A stretch of 23,319 bases of DNA from Bacillota bacterium (GTDB lineage: Bacteria; Bacillota; Clostridia; Christensenellales; UBA1242): assembly GCA_009780625.1 (NCBI GenBank), contig WQZR01000005.1, forward strand, positions 1 through 23,319, in the 5' to 3' direction. The first letter of the stretch is position 1. Each line of letters starts with the position of its first letter. The position numbers were made by a program, and so were the translations under genes. The notes under the pieces were generated by a model. The model searched no databases and was not told where the DNA came from. It worked only from the letters and a program-made list of their open reading frames with translations. Shown in pieces: positions 8,197 through 15,801 of the stretch.

Positions 8197-10152
8197 ATGA
8201 GCAAATTTGAACTTGTTTCAAAATTTAAACCTTCGGGCGACCAACCACAGGCAATCAAGAAATTGGTTGATGGTTTGAATGACGGACTGACTAGTCAAGT
8301 TCTTTTGGGTGTGACGGGTTCAGGAAAAACTTTCACAATTGCAAACGTGATTAAAGAAGTGAATAGACCAACTTTGGTGCTTGCCCACAACAAAACGCTT
8401 GCTGCACAGTTGTGCTCGGAACTTAAAGAATTCTTTCCAAACAACGCGGTGGAATATTTTGTTAGTTACTATAACTATTTCCAACCAGAGAGCTATATTG
8501 TGGCCACAGACACATATATCGAGAAAGACATGGAAATCAACGAAGAGATTGATAAACTGCGCCACAGCGCAACCTGCAGCCTTATGGAGCGACGCGATGT
8601 GATTGTTGTGTCTTCTGTTAGTTGTATATACGGTCTAGGAGGACCAGAAGAATATCACAACCAAATGCTCAGTCTAAGACCTGGGCAAAAGATTTCAAGA
8701 GACGAGTTGATTAAGAAGTTAATATCGACGCAGTATAAACGAAGCGACGATTTTGTTAGGAGCACGTTTTCTGTAAAAGGGGATACGGTGGAGATTTTTC
8801 CAGCGAATAGTTTTGATAAAGGCATTCGTGTGGAGTTCTTTGGAAACGAGATTGAAACAATATCTGAAGTCCATCCGCTTACAAAAATTAAACTTGCAAA
8901 CCTAACACATGCAATGATTATGCCTGCAAGCCACTTCATACAAGACCAACAAAAAATTCCACAAGTTATTGAAGAAATAAGAAAAGACCTTGAAGTTAGG
9001 GTTAAAGAGTTAAACGATGCGGGTAAGCCACTTGAAGCATATAGGCTTACTCAACGCACGCATTATGATATGGAGACTCTAGCCGAAATGGGGTATATCA
9101 ACGGCATTGAAAACTATAGCCGATATTTTGATGGCAGAAAAGAAGGCGAGCCGCCGTTTACGCTTCTTGACTATTTTCCTAAAGATTTTGTTATGGTGAT
9201 TGATGAAAGCCACATGACGCTTCCACAGGTTAGGGGGATGTATAACGGCGACCGCGCTAGAAAAGAAAACCTTGTGGAGTTTGGATTTAGGCTTCCTGCG
9301 GCAAAAGATAATAGACCATTGAAGTTTGAAGAGTTTAAAAAGAGACTAAACCAAACGATTTATGTTTCGGCAACTCCAGCAGACTATGAACTAGAATTGG
9401 TTGGCGGAGATGTGGCAGAACAGTTGATTAGACCAACGGGGCTTATTGACCCAGAAGTTGAAGTGAGAAAAACAAAGGGTCAGATTGAAAACCTTCATGA
9501 AGAGATTTTGAAAGTTGTTAAAGACGGGGGCAGAGTTCTTGTGACGACTTTAACCAAAAAAATGGCGGAGAATTTAAGTGACTATTTTTTAGAAAAGAAG
9601 GTGAAGACCAAATGGCTTCACAGCGAAGTTAAAACACTTGAAAGAACAGAGATTTTAAATGGGCTTCGAAGAGGTGATTTTGATGTGCTTATTGGAATAA
9701 ACCTTTTAAGAGAAGGGTTAGATTTGCCAGAAGTTAAGCTTGTTGCAATTTTAGATGCAGATAAAGAAGGGTTCTTGCGTTCAACATCTTCGCTTATTCA
9801 AATAATCGGTCGTGCTGCAAGAAACGCAGAGAGCCGAGTTATTATGTATGCAGATAAAACTACAAGAAGCATGGCAGATGCAATTGGCGAGACCGAGAGA
9901 AGAAGAAAGATTCAACAAGAGCACAACAAGAAGATGGGTATTGTGCCAAAGACTATTGTTAAGTCTGTTCCAATTGAAACGCTTAAGATTACGGATAAAG
10001 AAGCGGCTATAAGCAACCTTTCAACCAAAGAACTAAAAGCACAAATAGTTTTCTTAGAAACGCTTATGCACGAAGCATCCAAAGCCCTAGACTTTGAAAA
10101 GGCAATTGAGATTAGAGAAGAGTTGAATAAGTTGAAGGCGTTTAAGAAATAA
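8197..10152 (+). CDS. uvrB: UvrABC excision nuclease subunit B
   Basis: This 651-aa protein is the damage-verifying helicase of nucleotide excision repair: UvrA loads it at lesions and it recruits UvrC. The sequence shows the family start (KFKPSGDQPQAI), Walker A GVTGSGKT ending at residue 45, the beta-hairpin region YYNYFQPESY, motif II DESH at 336-339 followed by MTLPQV, and the helicase segment GINLLREGLDLPEV with QIIGRAARN. A C-terminal UVR domain (about 617-648) contacts UvrC or UvrA. The length is normal. It is probably leaderless: no SD precedes ATG 8197 and a -10 box lies 8 nt away. Its usual partner uvrA lies 1.1 kb downstream, with two unrelated genes between. Confidence 0.98.
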   Translation: MSKFELVSKFKPSGDQPQAIKKLVDGLNDGLTSQVLLGVTGSGKTFTIANVIKEVNRPTLVLAHNKTLAAQLCSELKEFFPNNAVEYFVSYYNYFQPESYIVATDTYIEKDMEINEEIDKLRHSATCSLMERRDVIVVSSVSCIYGLGGPEEYHNQMLSLRPGQKISRDELIKKLISTQYKRSDDFVRSTFSVKGDTVEIFPANSFDKGIRVEFFGNEIETISEVHPLTKIKLANLTHAMIMPASHFIQDQQKIPQVIEEIRKDLEVRVKELNDAGKPLEAYRLTQRTHYDMETLAEMGYINGIENYSRYFDGRKEGEPPFTLLDYFPKDFVMVIDESHMTLPQVRGMYNGDRARKENLVEFGFRLPAAKDNRPLKFEEFKKRLNQTIYVSATPADYELELVGGDVAEQLIRPTGLIDPEVEVRKTKGQIENLHEEILKVVKDGGRVLVTTLTKKMAENLSDYFLEKKVKTKWLHSEVKTLERTEILNGLRRGDFDVLIGINLLREGLDLPEVKLVAILDADKEGFLRSTSSLIQIIGRAARNAESRVIMYADKTTRSMADAIGETERRRKIQQEHNKKMGIVPKTIVKSVPIETLKITDKEAAISNLSTKELKAQIVFLETLMHEASKALDFEKAIEIREELNKLKAFKK

Positions 10153-10154
10153 AA

Positions 10155-10163
10155 TGCTAAAAT
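10155..10163 (+). promoter_or_regulatory. Extended -10 of the small membrane protein gene
   Basis: TGC-TAAAAT is an extended -10 whose predicted start (near 10170) coincides with GTG 10171. There is no SD, which supports a leaderless GTG start. Confidence 0.5.
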
Positions 10164-10170
10164 AATACTA

Positions 10171-10635
10171 GTGAAAAAAGAATTAAAAATCAAAAAGGTG
10201 GGTAATAAAACAATAATAAAGTTTCCGTTTAACAAATTGTTTTATTCACTTGTTTTAACAGTAACGACAATATTTATTCTTTCTGTGATTTTTGAAGAAG
10301 AAATTTTGAAAAGCATACCATTGATTATTGCATTGTCTATAGCATTGTTGGCTGCTATTAATACTTGCGTGCTGCTTTTTTTTAGAAAACTCGTAATCAA
10401 CACAGAAACTAAAAAAATGACATATTTTTATTTTCGTAGAAAAACTTTTTCTTGGGACGATATTATTAGTGCTGAGGTAGAAGTGGTTGAAGACAGTTCC
10501 GGAGAGGGTGGTACCTCTTATCATTATCAACTTATTATAAATTTATCTAATAACAAGATAATAAAAGTCATAACGCATTCTGAAGGACAGGCAGAAGAAT
10601 TAAGAATTATTATAGCAATGATAAAAACCATGTAG
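10171..10635 (+). CDS. Hypothetical two-helix membrane protein with a PH-like C-terminus
   Basis: This 154-aa protein is of unknown function. Two hydrophobic helices (about 26-42 and 50-71) are followed by a soluble part in beta-strand-like segments: KLVINTETKKMTYFYF, then a WDDI motif, then YHYQLIINLSNNKIIKVI, then a short helix. This order is reminiscent of bacterial PH-like membrane proteins (bPH/YcxB type), which is only a resemblance. The start is GTG, chosen because no ATG is available near the N-terminus and the -10 box fits a leaderless GTG. Base composition is more AT-rich than in uvrB or uvrA, so later acquisition is possible. It sits 18 nt after uvrB. Confidence 0.7.
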   Translation: MKKELKIKKVGNKTIIKFPFNKLFYSLVLTVTTIFILSVIFEEEILKSIPLIIALSIALLAAINTCVLLFFRKLVINTETKKMTYFYFRRKTFSWDDIISAEVEVVEDSSGEGGTSYHYQLIINLSNNKIIKVITHSEGQAEELRIIIAMIKTM

Positions 10636-10641
10636 AATTGT

Positions 10642-10669
10642 TTGATATATAGAACAAATGTGCTATAAT
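10642..10669 (+). promoter_or_regulatory. Promoter of the RAYT gene
   Basis: TTGATA (10642-10647) and TGC-TATAAT (-10 at 10664-10669) are 16 nt apart. The -10 is 5 nt from ATG 10675, so the transcript should begin at the start codon. No SD is present. Confidence 0.65.
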
Positions 10670-10674
10670 TCAAT

Positions 10675-11193
10675 ATGGCATATCTGCAACCACGAAAACA
10701 AGTTAGGTTAAAAGCGTTTGATTATTGCGAGGCGCGGTTTTATCATGTGGTTGTGTGTGTGGGTGGTGGGCATGCGATTTTGAGCAAAATCGAATTAGAG
10801 AAGAAGAGTGTAGGGGCTGGCCACCTGGGCAGCCCTAAAATAAAATACACGAGTTTAGGCGAGATAATAGAAAAGAATATTAGGTATACCAACGAGAACC
10901 TAAAAGACAGAAAAATAGTTGAATGGGTGATAATGCCTAACCACATTCACCTGATAATTAAAATCGTGCATCCTGACGAGATAGGGTCGCCCGGGTGGTC
11001 GACCCCTACATCTTTGCCAAAAGTCGTAAGTGCGTTGAAATCATTTATTCATAAAGAAGCAACCTACAAATTCTTCCAGCGGAATTATTATGAGCGTATA
11101 ATCAGAAACGAAAAAGAATTGAACGAGACGCGGCAGTATATTCAAAACAATCCGGTGAATTGGTTGACTGATTTCTACTTCATTTCAAAATAA
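10675..11193 (+). CDS. REP-associated tyrosine transposase (RAYT, Y1/IS200-like)
   Basis: This 172-aa protein belongs to the HUH single-strand transposase superfamily. The HUH motif is H90-I-H92 within MPNHIHLI. Tyr155 in QYIQNNPVNW aligns with the catalytic tyrosine motif of E. coli RayT (DYIYINPVKHGW). The N-terminal segment RLKAFDYCEARFYHVVV is also typical. All catalytic residues are present, so the enzyme may be active. Residues 46-54 (VGAGHLGSP) and 103-111 (IGSPGWSTP) look like inserts. They are encoded by two GC-rich palindromes in opposite orientation (see the repeat entries), which flank the HUH motif. RAYT proteins normally act on REP palindromes outside their gene. Here REP-like units lie inside it. 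The gene sits between uvrB and uvrA and appears leaderless. Confidence 0.9.
   Translation: MAYLQPRKQVRLKAFDYCEARFYHVVVCVGGGHAILSKIELEKKSVGAGHLGSPKIKYTSLGEIIEKNIRYTNENLKDRKIVEWVIMPNHIHLIIKIVHPDEIGSPGWSTPTSLPKVVSALKSFIHKEATYKFFQRNYYERIIRNEKELNETRQYIQNNPVNWLTDFYFISK
10811..10837 (+). repeat. REP-like imperfect palindrome inside the RAYT gene (copy 1)
   Basis: These 27 nt are 70% GC in an AT-rich gene. TAGGG pairs with CCCTA, a G bulges at 10816, CTG pairs with CAG, G10820 opposes G10829, CC pairs with GG, and the loop is ACCT. It is preceded by TG, giving a GTAG foot as in known REP elements. It encodes in-frame residues of the transposase. Confidence 0.8.
10982..11008 (-). repeat. REP-like imperfect palindrome inside the RAYT gene (copy 2, inverted)
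   Basis: Read on the minus strand this matches copy 1 at 21 of 27 positions, with the same GTAG foot, bulged G, 10-base-pair plan and ACCY loop. Four of the six differences form two compensated pairs (C-G to T-A and T-A to C-G). The other two fall at an unpaired position and in the loop. The encoded peptides of the two copies differ, so the conservation is at the DNA structure level. Confidence 0.8.
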
Positions 11194-11198
11194 AAGGG

Positions 11199-11204
11199 TA
11201 TAAT
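11199..11204 (+). promoter_or_regulatory. -10 box of uvrA (leaderless start)
   Basis: A perfect TATAAT ends 7 nt before ATG 11212, placing the predicted start at 11211. AAGGG at 11194-11198 lies upstream of that start and 13 nt from the ATG, so it could serve only a read-through message. Confidence 0.6.
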
Positions 11205-11211
11205 AAACGAT

Positions 11212-14034
11212 ATGACTAAAGAAAATATGATTAAAATTAGAGGTGCTAGGGAAAACAACCTGAAGAATATGGACGTTGACATTCCGCGTGGGAAGATGGT
11301 TGCTTTTACGGGGGTTTCTGGTTCGGGAAAAACCACCTTAGCATTCAACACAATTTTTGCTGAAGGGCAAAGAAGATATATTGAAAGTTTATCTAGTTAT
11401 GCTAGACAATTTTTAGGCAATTCGTCTAAACCAGATGTTGAGAGCATTGAAGGTTTAAGCCCTGCAATTTCTATTGACCAGAAGACTGCTATTCACAACC
11501 CGCGTTCGACGGTTGGAACGGTTACGGAAATATATGACTATTTCCGTCTTCTATTTGCACGTGTTGGAACACCACATTGTATGGACTGTGGAGACCCGAT
11601 TGAAAAGCAAACAATAGACCAAATTGTGGAAGCGATTTTAAACTGGAAAAAAGAAACAAAGATTATTGTCAAAGCACCAGTTGTTAGAGCAGAGAAGGGA
11701 ACACATGCGAAGTTGCTTTCTGGTTTTAAGAAGATGGGCTTTTCACGTGTTGAAGTTAATGGAAGCGTTTATAGCCTAGATGAAGAAATTGTTTTAGATA
11801 AAAACATAAGGCACAAAATTTCTGTGGTGGTTGATAGGTTGGTTATTGAAGAGGGATTGAATAAAAGGCTTACAGATAGCCTTGAAACCGCTCTTAAACT
11901 TGCAGATGGCTCTGTTGTGGTGGAAAGAGTTGGGCTTGATGAAGTGTTGTTTAACACAAACTTTTTGTGTAAGGTTTGTGGTGGAACGCTTCCTGAAATT
12001 TCGCCAAGGCTGTTTTCCTTCAACTCACCGTTTGGTGCGTGTGAATCTTGTGCTGGCTTAGGGGTGACCAATGAGATTGATGTCAATTTGATTATCAGAA
12101 ACGAAGACTTGTCTTTGGCTCAAGGGGCGATTGCGGCAAGTGGTTGGCATGATGGTGCGATTGCAAATATGTATTTTGAAGGAATCGCACAACATTTTGG
12201 TTTTGATGTGGATTGTGCATGGAAAGATATTCCTGCAGAAGCGCAGAAAGTTATTCTATACGGAAGCGGAAAGCAAACATTTAAAGTGATTTATGAAACC
12301 ACAACGGGCTGGACAAGAAACACAGACACAACATTTGAGGGTATTATTCCAAACTTGCTTCGTCGTTTTAAAGAAACAACAAGCGACTGGGCTAGGGAAG
12401 AAATTAAACGCGGAATGAAAGAAGTTGACTGCACGGCGTGTGAAGGGCGTAGACTAAATAAGGCGGCGTTGTCTGTAAAAGTTGGCGGCAAAGACATGTG
12501 GGAGTTGACTAGTATTAGTATAGATAAAACCAGAGCGTTTATGGTGGAATATAGCGAGCAAATCAAGGGCGCAGAGAAAAAGATTGCTGCACCAATTTGT
12601 AAAGAGATTTTGGCGAGATTAGATTTTCTAATCGATGTAGGTTTAAACTATCTAACACTTGCAAGAAGTTCCAGCACGTTATCTGGCGGGGAAAGTCAGC
12701 GTATAAGGCTTGCAACACAGATTGGAAGCGGTTTGACTGGGGTTTTATATATTCTAGACGAGCCAAGCATTGGCTTACACCAAAGAGATAATGAAAGGCT
12801 TTTAAAAACACTTAAACATCTAAGAGATTTAGGCAACACATTGATTGTTGTTGAGCACGATGAGGACACGATTAAGGAAAGCGACTGGGTGATTGATATT
12901 GGACCTAAGGCTGGAGTACATGGCGGGAAACTTATATTTAGCGGGAAGCCAAAAGATTTGGCAGAAGCGACGAATTCGCTGACGGCGGAATATATAACTG
13001 GCAAACGTAAAATTGAAGTTCCAAAAACAAGAAGAAAGCCGCGTGGGTTTGTGACAATCAAAGGTTGCAAAGAAAACAATCTTAAAGAGATTACTGTTGA
13101 TTTTCCAGTGGGTGTGATTTGTGCGGTGACGGGGGTTTCTGGTGGGGGTAAATCGAGTCTTATAAACAGAACGCTTTTCCCTGCATTATCGAATAAGTTG
13201 AACAAATCTAAACTTAAGGTTGGAAAGTTTGAAGGTCTAACAAACGAAGAACTTCTAGACAAGGTTATTGAGGTTGACCAGTCGCCAATTGGAAGGACAC
13301 CGCGAAGCAACCCGGCGACGTATACGGGAGTGTGGGGGCATATAAGAGAATTGTTTGCACGCACTCAGGAAGCAAAAGAAAGGGGCTATGCGGCAGGGCG
13401 GTTTAGTTTCAACGTTGCTGGCGGGCGATGCGAGGCTTGTGATGGTGATGGTGTGAAGAAGATTGAAATGTTCTTTTTGCCTGATATTTGGGTGGAGTGT
13501 GAAGATTGTAAGGGTGCAAGATATAATCGCGAGACTCTCGAGGTTAGATATAAAGATAAAAATATTTATGATGTGCTAGATATGACGGCAGATGAGGCTT
13601 TGAAGTTTTTTGAGAACATTCCAAAAATCAATCAAATTATGAAAGCAATCGTTGATGTGGGGCTTGGCTATATCAAGTTAGGTCAAAGCAGCACAACACT
13701 TTCTGGTGGGGAAGCACAGCGTGTGAAACTTGCAACAGAACTGTGCAAACGAAGCACGGGAAAGACAATTTATATTCTAGATGAACCAACAACGGGGCTT
13801 CATTTTTATGATGTTCATAAACTTGTTGGCATTCTTGAAAGGTTGGTTAAAGACGGCAACACGGTTGTTGTTATTGAGCACAACTTGGACGTTGTGAAAA
13901 TTGCAGATTATGTGATTGATTTAGGTCCAGAAGGTGGAGATGCAGGCGGAGAAATTGTTGCAACTGGAACACCAGAAGAGGTGGCAAAAGTTGTTGGCAG
14001 TTATACAGGGAAGTTTTTGAAAAAAATGTTATAA
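11212..14034 (+). CDS. uvrA: UvrABC excision nuclease subunit A
   Basis: This 940-aa protein is the ABC-type damage sensor of nucleotide excision repair, a dimer that loads UvrB. It has two ATPase modules. The first has Walker A GVSGSGKT at 34-41 and signature TLSGGESQRIRLA. The second has GVSGGGKS at 641-648 and signature TLSGGEAQRVKLA. Zinc-finger cysteine pairs are seen in CMDCG, in CKVCGG ... CESC, and in CEAC ... CEDC. Length is normal. The second Walker A has Gly where Ser is usual (GVSGSGKS), which should still fit the P-loop. The gene is probably leaderless. Its 3' end carries the promoter of the next gene. Confidence 0.98.
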   Translation: MTKENMIKIRGARENNLKNMDVDIPRGKMVAFTGVSGSGKTTLAFNTIFAEGQRRYIESLSSYARQFLGNSSKPDVESIEGLSPAISIDQKTAIHNPRSTVGTVTEIYDYFRLLFARVGTPHCMDCGDPIEKQTIDQIVEAILNWKKETKIIVKAPVVRAEKGTHAKLLSGFKKMGFSRVEVNGSVYSLDEEIVLDKNIRHKISVVVDRLVIEEGLNKRLTDSLETALKLADGSVVVERVGLDEVLFNTNFLCKVCGGTLPEISPRLFSFNSPFGACESCAGLGVTNEIDVNLIIRNEDLSLAQGAIAASGWHDGAIANMYFEGIAQHFGFDVDCAWKDIPAEAQKVILYGSGKQTFKVIYETTTGWTRNTDTTFEGIIPNLLRRFKETTSDWAREEIKRGMKEVDCTACEGRRLNKAALSVKVGGKDMWELTSISIDKTRAFMVEYSEQIKGAEKKIAAPICKEILARLDFLIDVGLNYLTLARSSSTLSGGESQRIRLATQIGSGLTGVLYILDEPSIGLHQRDNERLLKTLKHLRDLGNTLIVVEHDEDTIKESDWVIDIGPKAGVHGGKLIFSGKPKDLAEATNSLTAEYITGKRKIEVPKTRRKPRGFVTIKGCKENNLKEITVDFPVGVICAVTGVSGGGKSSLINRTLFPALSNKLNKSKLKVGKFEGLTNEELLDKVIEVDQSPIGRTPRSNPATYTGVWGHIRELFARTQEAKERGYAAGRFSFNVAGGRCEACDGDGVKKIEMFFLPDIWVECEDCKGARYNRETLEVRYKDKNIYDVLDMTADEALKFFENIPKINQIMKAIVDVGLGYIKLGQSSTTLSGGEAQRVKLATELCKRSTGKTIYILDEPTTGLHFYDVHKLVGILERLVKDGNTVVVIEHNLDVVKIADYVIDLGPEGGDAGGEIVATGTPEEVAKVVGSYTGKFLKKML

Positions 14035-14049
14035 TCGTTGTATGAGGAG
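14027..14049 (+). promoter_or_regulatory. Promoter and SD of the 136-aa membrane protein gene
   Basis: TGT-TATAAT (-10 at 14030-14035) overlaps the uvrA stop codon and predicts a start near 14042. GAGGAG at 14044-14049 is 7 nt from ATG 14057 and decides that start over the in-frame ATG at 14042. Confidence 0.6.
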
Positions 14050-14056
14050 TAAATAT

Positions 14057-14467
14057 ATGAATACAACAGCACAATGGAAACTGCTTTGCAAAAACACAGC
14101 GCTTATGTTTAGAAGACCGAATATCTGGTTTGCAATCTTGTTCTTTCCGCTTACAATAATTGCCCTAATCAATTTTATGTTTCAGGCATTTGGAATTTTG
14201 GTTATTAGAACATTTCAAATTCCAACACAACTGCTTGATGTGATTTTAAACCTAGAACAACACTTTATTTATAAAGTTATATTCTTGTTGTTTGCTTCAC
14301 CACTTATTGTTCTTAAATTCTGTTTCCACCCTGTATTGTTTTTCTCGCATGAAATTTTAAACCTGACTTTCAACATATGCGTTCATGCAATCACTCGTGG
14401 GAAAGCACAGTGGATGAACATCATCTTTTTAGACACACTTGGCGAATATACAAAACCAACAGAATAA
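14057..14467 (+). CDS. Hypothetical small membrane protein
   Basis: This 136-aa protein has hydrophobic segments at about residues 22-50 and 70-105 and no family that I recognise. An amphipathic, basic N-terminus (MNTTAQWKLLCKNTALMFRRP) precedes the first helix. The tail ends in TLGEYTKPTE. An upstream in-frame ATG at 14042 would add five residues, but the strong SD lies within that extension, so 14057 is preferred. The gene is followed after 27 nt by the DUF421 gene and may head a three-gene membrane operon that ends at the 15621 hairpin. Confidence 0.7.
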   Translation: MNTTAQWKLLCKNTALMFRRPNIWFAILFFPLTIIALINFMFQAFGILVIRTFQIPTQLLDVILNLEQHFIYKVIFLLFASPLIVLKFCFHPVLFFSHEILNLTFNICVHAITRGKAQWMNIIFLDTLGEYTKPTE

Positions 14468-14494
14468 TATATAAAAAATTTCAAAAACTAGAAC

Positions 14495-15238
14495 ATGTTC
14501 GGAAGTATTATACGTGTTCTAGTTTTATATTTGGTTGTGCTTTTGGCACTTAGGGTTATGGGGAAAAGGCAGCTTGGAGAGATGCAACCTTTTGAATTTG
14601 TTATAACTTTCATGATTGCAGAACTTGCAGCCATTCCAATGACTGAAAGAACTGTTCCGCTTTTAAATGGAGCGATTCCTGTTCTTGTTTTGATGTTGAT
14701 TCATGCAGTGCTTGTTTTTATGTCTAAGAAATCTATTCACCTTAGAAAAGTTATTTCGGGAAAACCTGTTGTTGTGATTACCCCAAGCGGAATTGATTTC
14801 GAGGCACTTAAAAGACTTAGCATGACGATTACGGAACTTCTTGAAGCAATCAGGGCGGCGGGCTATATGGCGTTGTCTGATGTGGAGTGGGCGATTGTTG
14901 AAACCAGTGGCTCGGTTTCGGTTTTTGCAAAAGGTGAGAAGAACCCAACAACCAAGGAAGATATGAACATTGAGCCAGAGCCTTCTCATTTGCAGGTGAC
15001 TTTGATTTTGGACGGGAAGTTTATCAAAGAAAACTTGACACTTATTGGCTTTGATGAGAAGAGAGTTTTGGAAGTTGCAGAACTTGTGGCAGAAAAGAAA
15101 GTGGCAGAAAAAGAGGTTTTGATTTTCACAACAGACATTGAGGGCAACTCGTTTCTTCAGACAAAAAAAGATGATGCAGTTTCAAAGAAGCTAGACAATA
15201 AACTGTTCTCAAAAACTTCGGAGGTTGGGCAGTTGTGA
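14495..15238 (+). CDS. DUF421 (YetF-like) membrane protein
   Basis: This 247-aa protein has the DUF421/UPF0702 pattern. Three N-terminal membrane helices include LRVMGKRQLGEMQPFEFVITFMIAELAAIPM. The soluble domain begins near KPVVVITPSGIDFEALKRLSMTITELLEAIR and continues DVEWAIVETSGSVSVF. Members include Bacillus YetF; some relatives are tied to spore properties, but the biochemical role of this one is not evident. The last 60 residues (from about EDMNIEPEP) look like an extra, less conserved tail. No SD is seen before ATG 14495. A TATAAA at 14470-14475 could give a 13-nt leader, or the gene may be read through from upstream. Its stop TGA overlaps the start of the DUF4363 gene. Confidence 0.9.
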   Translation: MFGSIIRVLVLYLVVLLALRVMGKRQLGEMQPFEFVITFMIAELAAIPMTERTVPLLNGAIPVLVLMLIHAVLVFMSKKSIHLRKVISGKPVVVITPSGIDFEALKRLSMTITELLEAIRAAGYMALSDVEWAIVETSGSVSVFAKGEKNPTTKEDMNIEPEPSHLQVTLILDGKFIKENLTLIGFDEKRVLEVAELVAEKKVAEKEVLIFTTDIEGNSFLQTKKDDAVSKKLDNKLFSKTSEVGQL

Positions 15239-15618
15239 CTAAGAGAATTATTATTGTATCTGTGATTGTTTTTATTTTGTCTGTTGCAATTATGGACAGG
15301 GTTATTGTGAATAACACAATTGATATTCTCACAACAAACTCCAAAGAAATTGAAAGGCTTATTGAAACAAAGGCAAGTCAGGAAAGTGTTAGGGCAGAGA
15401 CAGACAAGTTGATTGCAAACTGGAACAAGCGAGAATCTGGGCTTTTGGTGTTTATCTATCACCAAGAGGTTAAGGAAATAGGCGACCGCATAAGTCTTGT
15501 GAATATAAATGTTGATGCAAAAGATTTAGATGAGGCAGATAAAGAAAATAAACAACTGCTGTTTACTCTTGAAACTTTCAAAGGGCTTCACAGATTTTCG
15601 TTCTTTAATATTTTGTAA
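15235..15618 (+). CDS. DUF4363-like membrane-anchored protein
   Basis: This 127-aa protein has one N-terminal membrane helix (about residues 4-22) followed by a helical, charged extracytoplasmic part with segments like ETKASQESVRAETDKLIANWNK. The pattern and the position directly after a DUF421 gene match the DUF4363 family of Clostridia. Start GTG 15235 overlaps the upstream stop (GTGA) and has GGAGG at 15220-15224, ten nt away, so translational coupling with the DUF421 gene is very likely. The two products probably work together in the membrane; the function is unknown. Confidence 0.82.
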   Translation: MTKRIIIVSVIVFILSVAIMDRVIVNNTIDILTTNSKEIERLIETKASQESVRAETDKLIANWNKRESGLLVFIYHQEVKEIGDRISLVNINVDAKDLDEADKENKQLLFTLETFKGLHRFSFFNIL

Positions 15619-15620
15619 CA

Positions 15621-15647
15621 AAAAAACTCCCTAAGGAGTTTTTTTTT
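15621..15647. terminator. Bidirectional terminator between the DUF4363 gene and tRNA-His
   Basis: AAAAAACTCC / GGAGTTTTTT has a CTAA loop. T tracts are found on both strands, so the hairpin can end the plus-strand operon and the minus-strand tRNA-His transcript. Confidence 0.9.
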
Positions 15648-15649
15648 GA

Positions 15650-15726
15650 TGGGGTGGATGATGGGATTCGAACCCACGAATGACGGAACCACAACCCGTT
15701 GCCGTAACCACTTGGCTACACCCACC
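15650..15726 (-). tRNA. tRNA-His (GTG)
   Basis: On the minus strand a full cloverleaf is visible. The acceptor GTGGGTG pairs with CATCCAC, with G(-1) at 15726 opposite discriminator C73 at 15653, which is the hallmark of tRNA-His. The anticodon loop TTGTGGT gives GTG, and the T arm contains GTTCGAATC. CCA is encoded at 15652-15650. Confidence 0.97.
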
Positions 15727-15739
15727 GCGAATAGATTAT

Positions 15740-15768
15740 ATGTTATCACTTTATGCCTTCTATGTCAA
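15740..15768 (-). promoter_or_regulatory. Promoter of tRNA-His
   Basis: On the minus strand TTGACA (15768-15763) is followed after 17 nt by TAACAT (15745-15740) with an upstream TGA, giving an extended -10. It is divergent from the rlmH promoter. Confidence 0.65.
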
Positions 15769-15787
15769 ATGATGTTAATCTATTTAG

Positions 15788-15796
15788 TGCTATAAT
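15788..15796 (+). promoter_or_regulatory. Extended -10 of rlmH (leaderless start)
   Basis: TGC-TATAAT ends 5 nt before ATG 15802, so the message should start at or next to the start codon. No SD is present. Confidence 0.65.
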
Positions 15797-15801
15797 AGAG
15801 C

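Noticed and set aside
12696..13364. 222-aa open frame on the minus strand inside uvrA
   Set aside because: It is fully antisense to a conserved gene, shows no recognisable motif and has no SD. It is a shadow of uvrA codon use.
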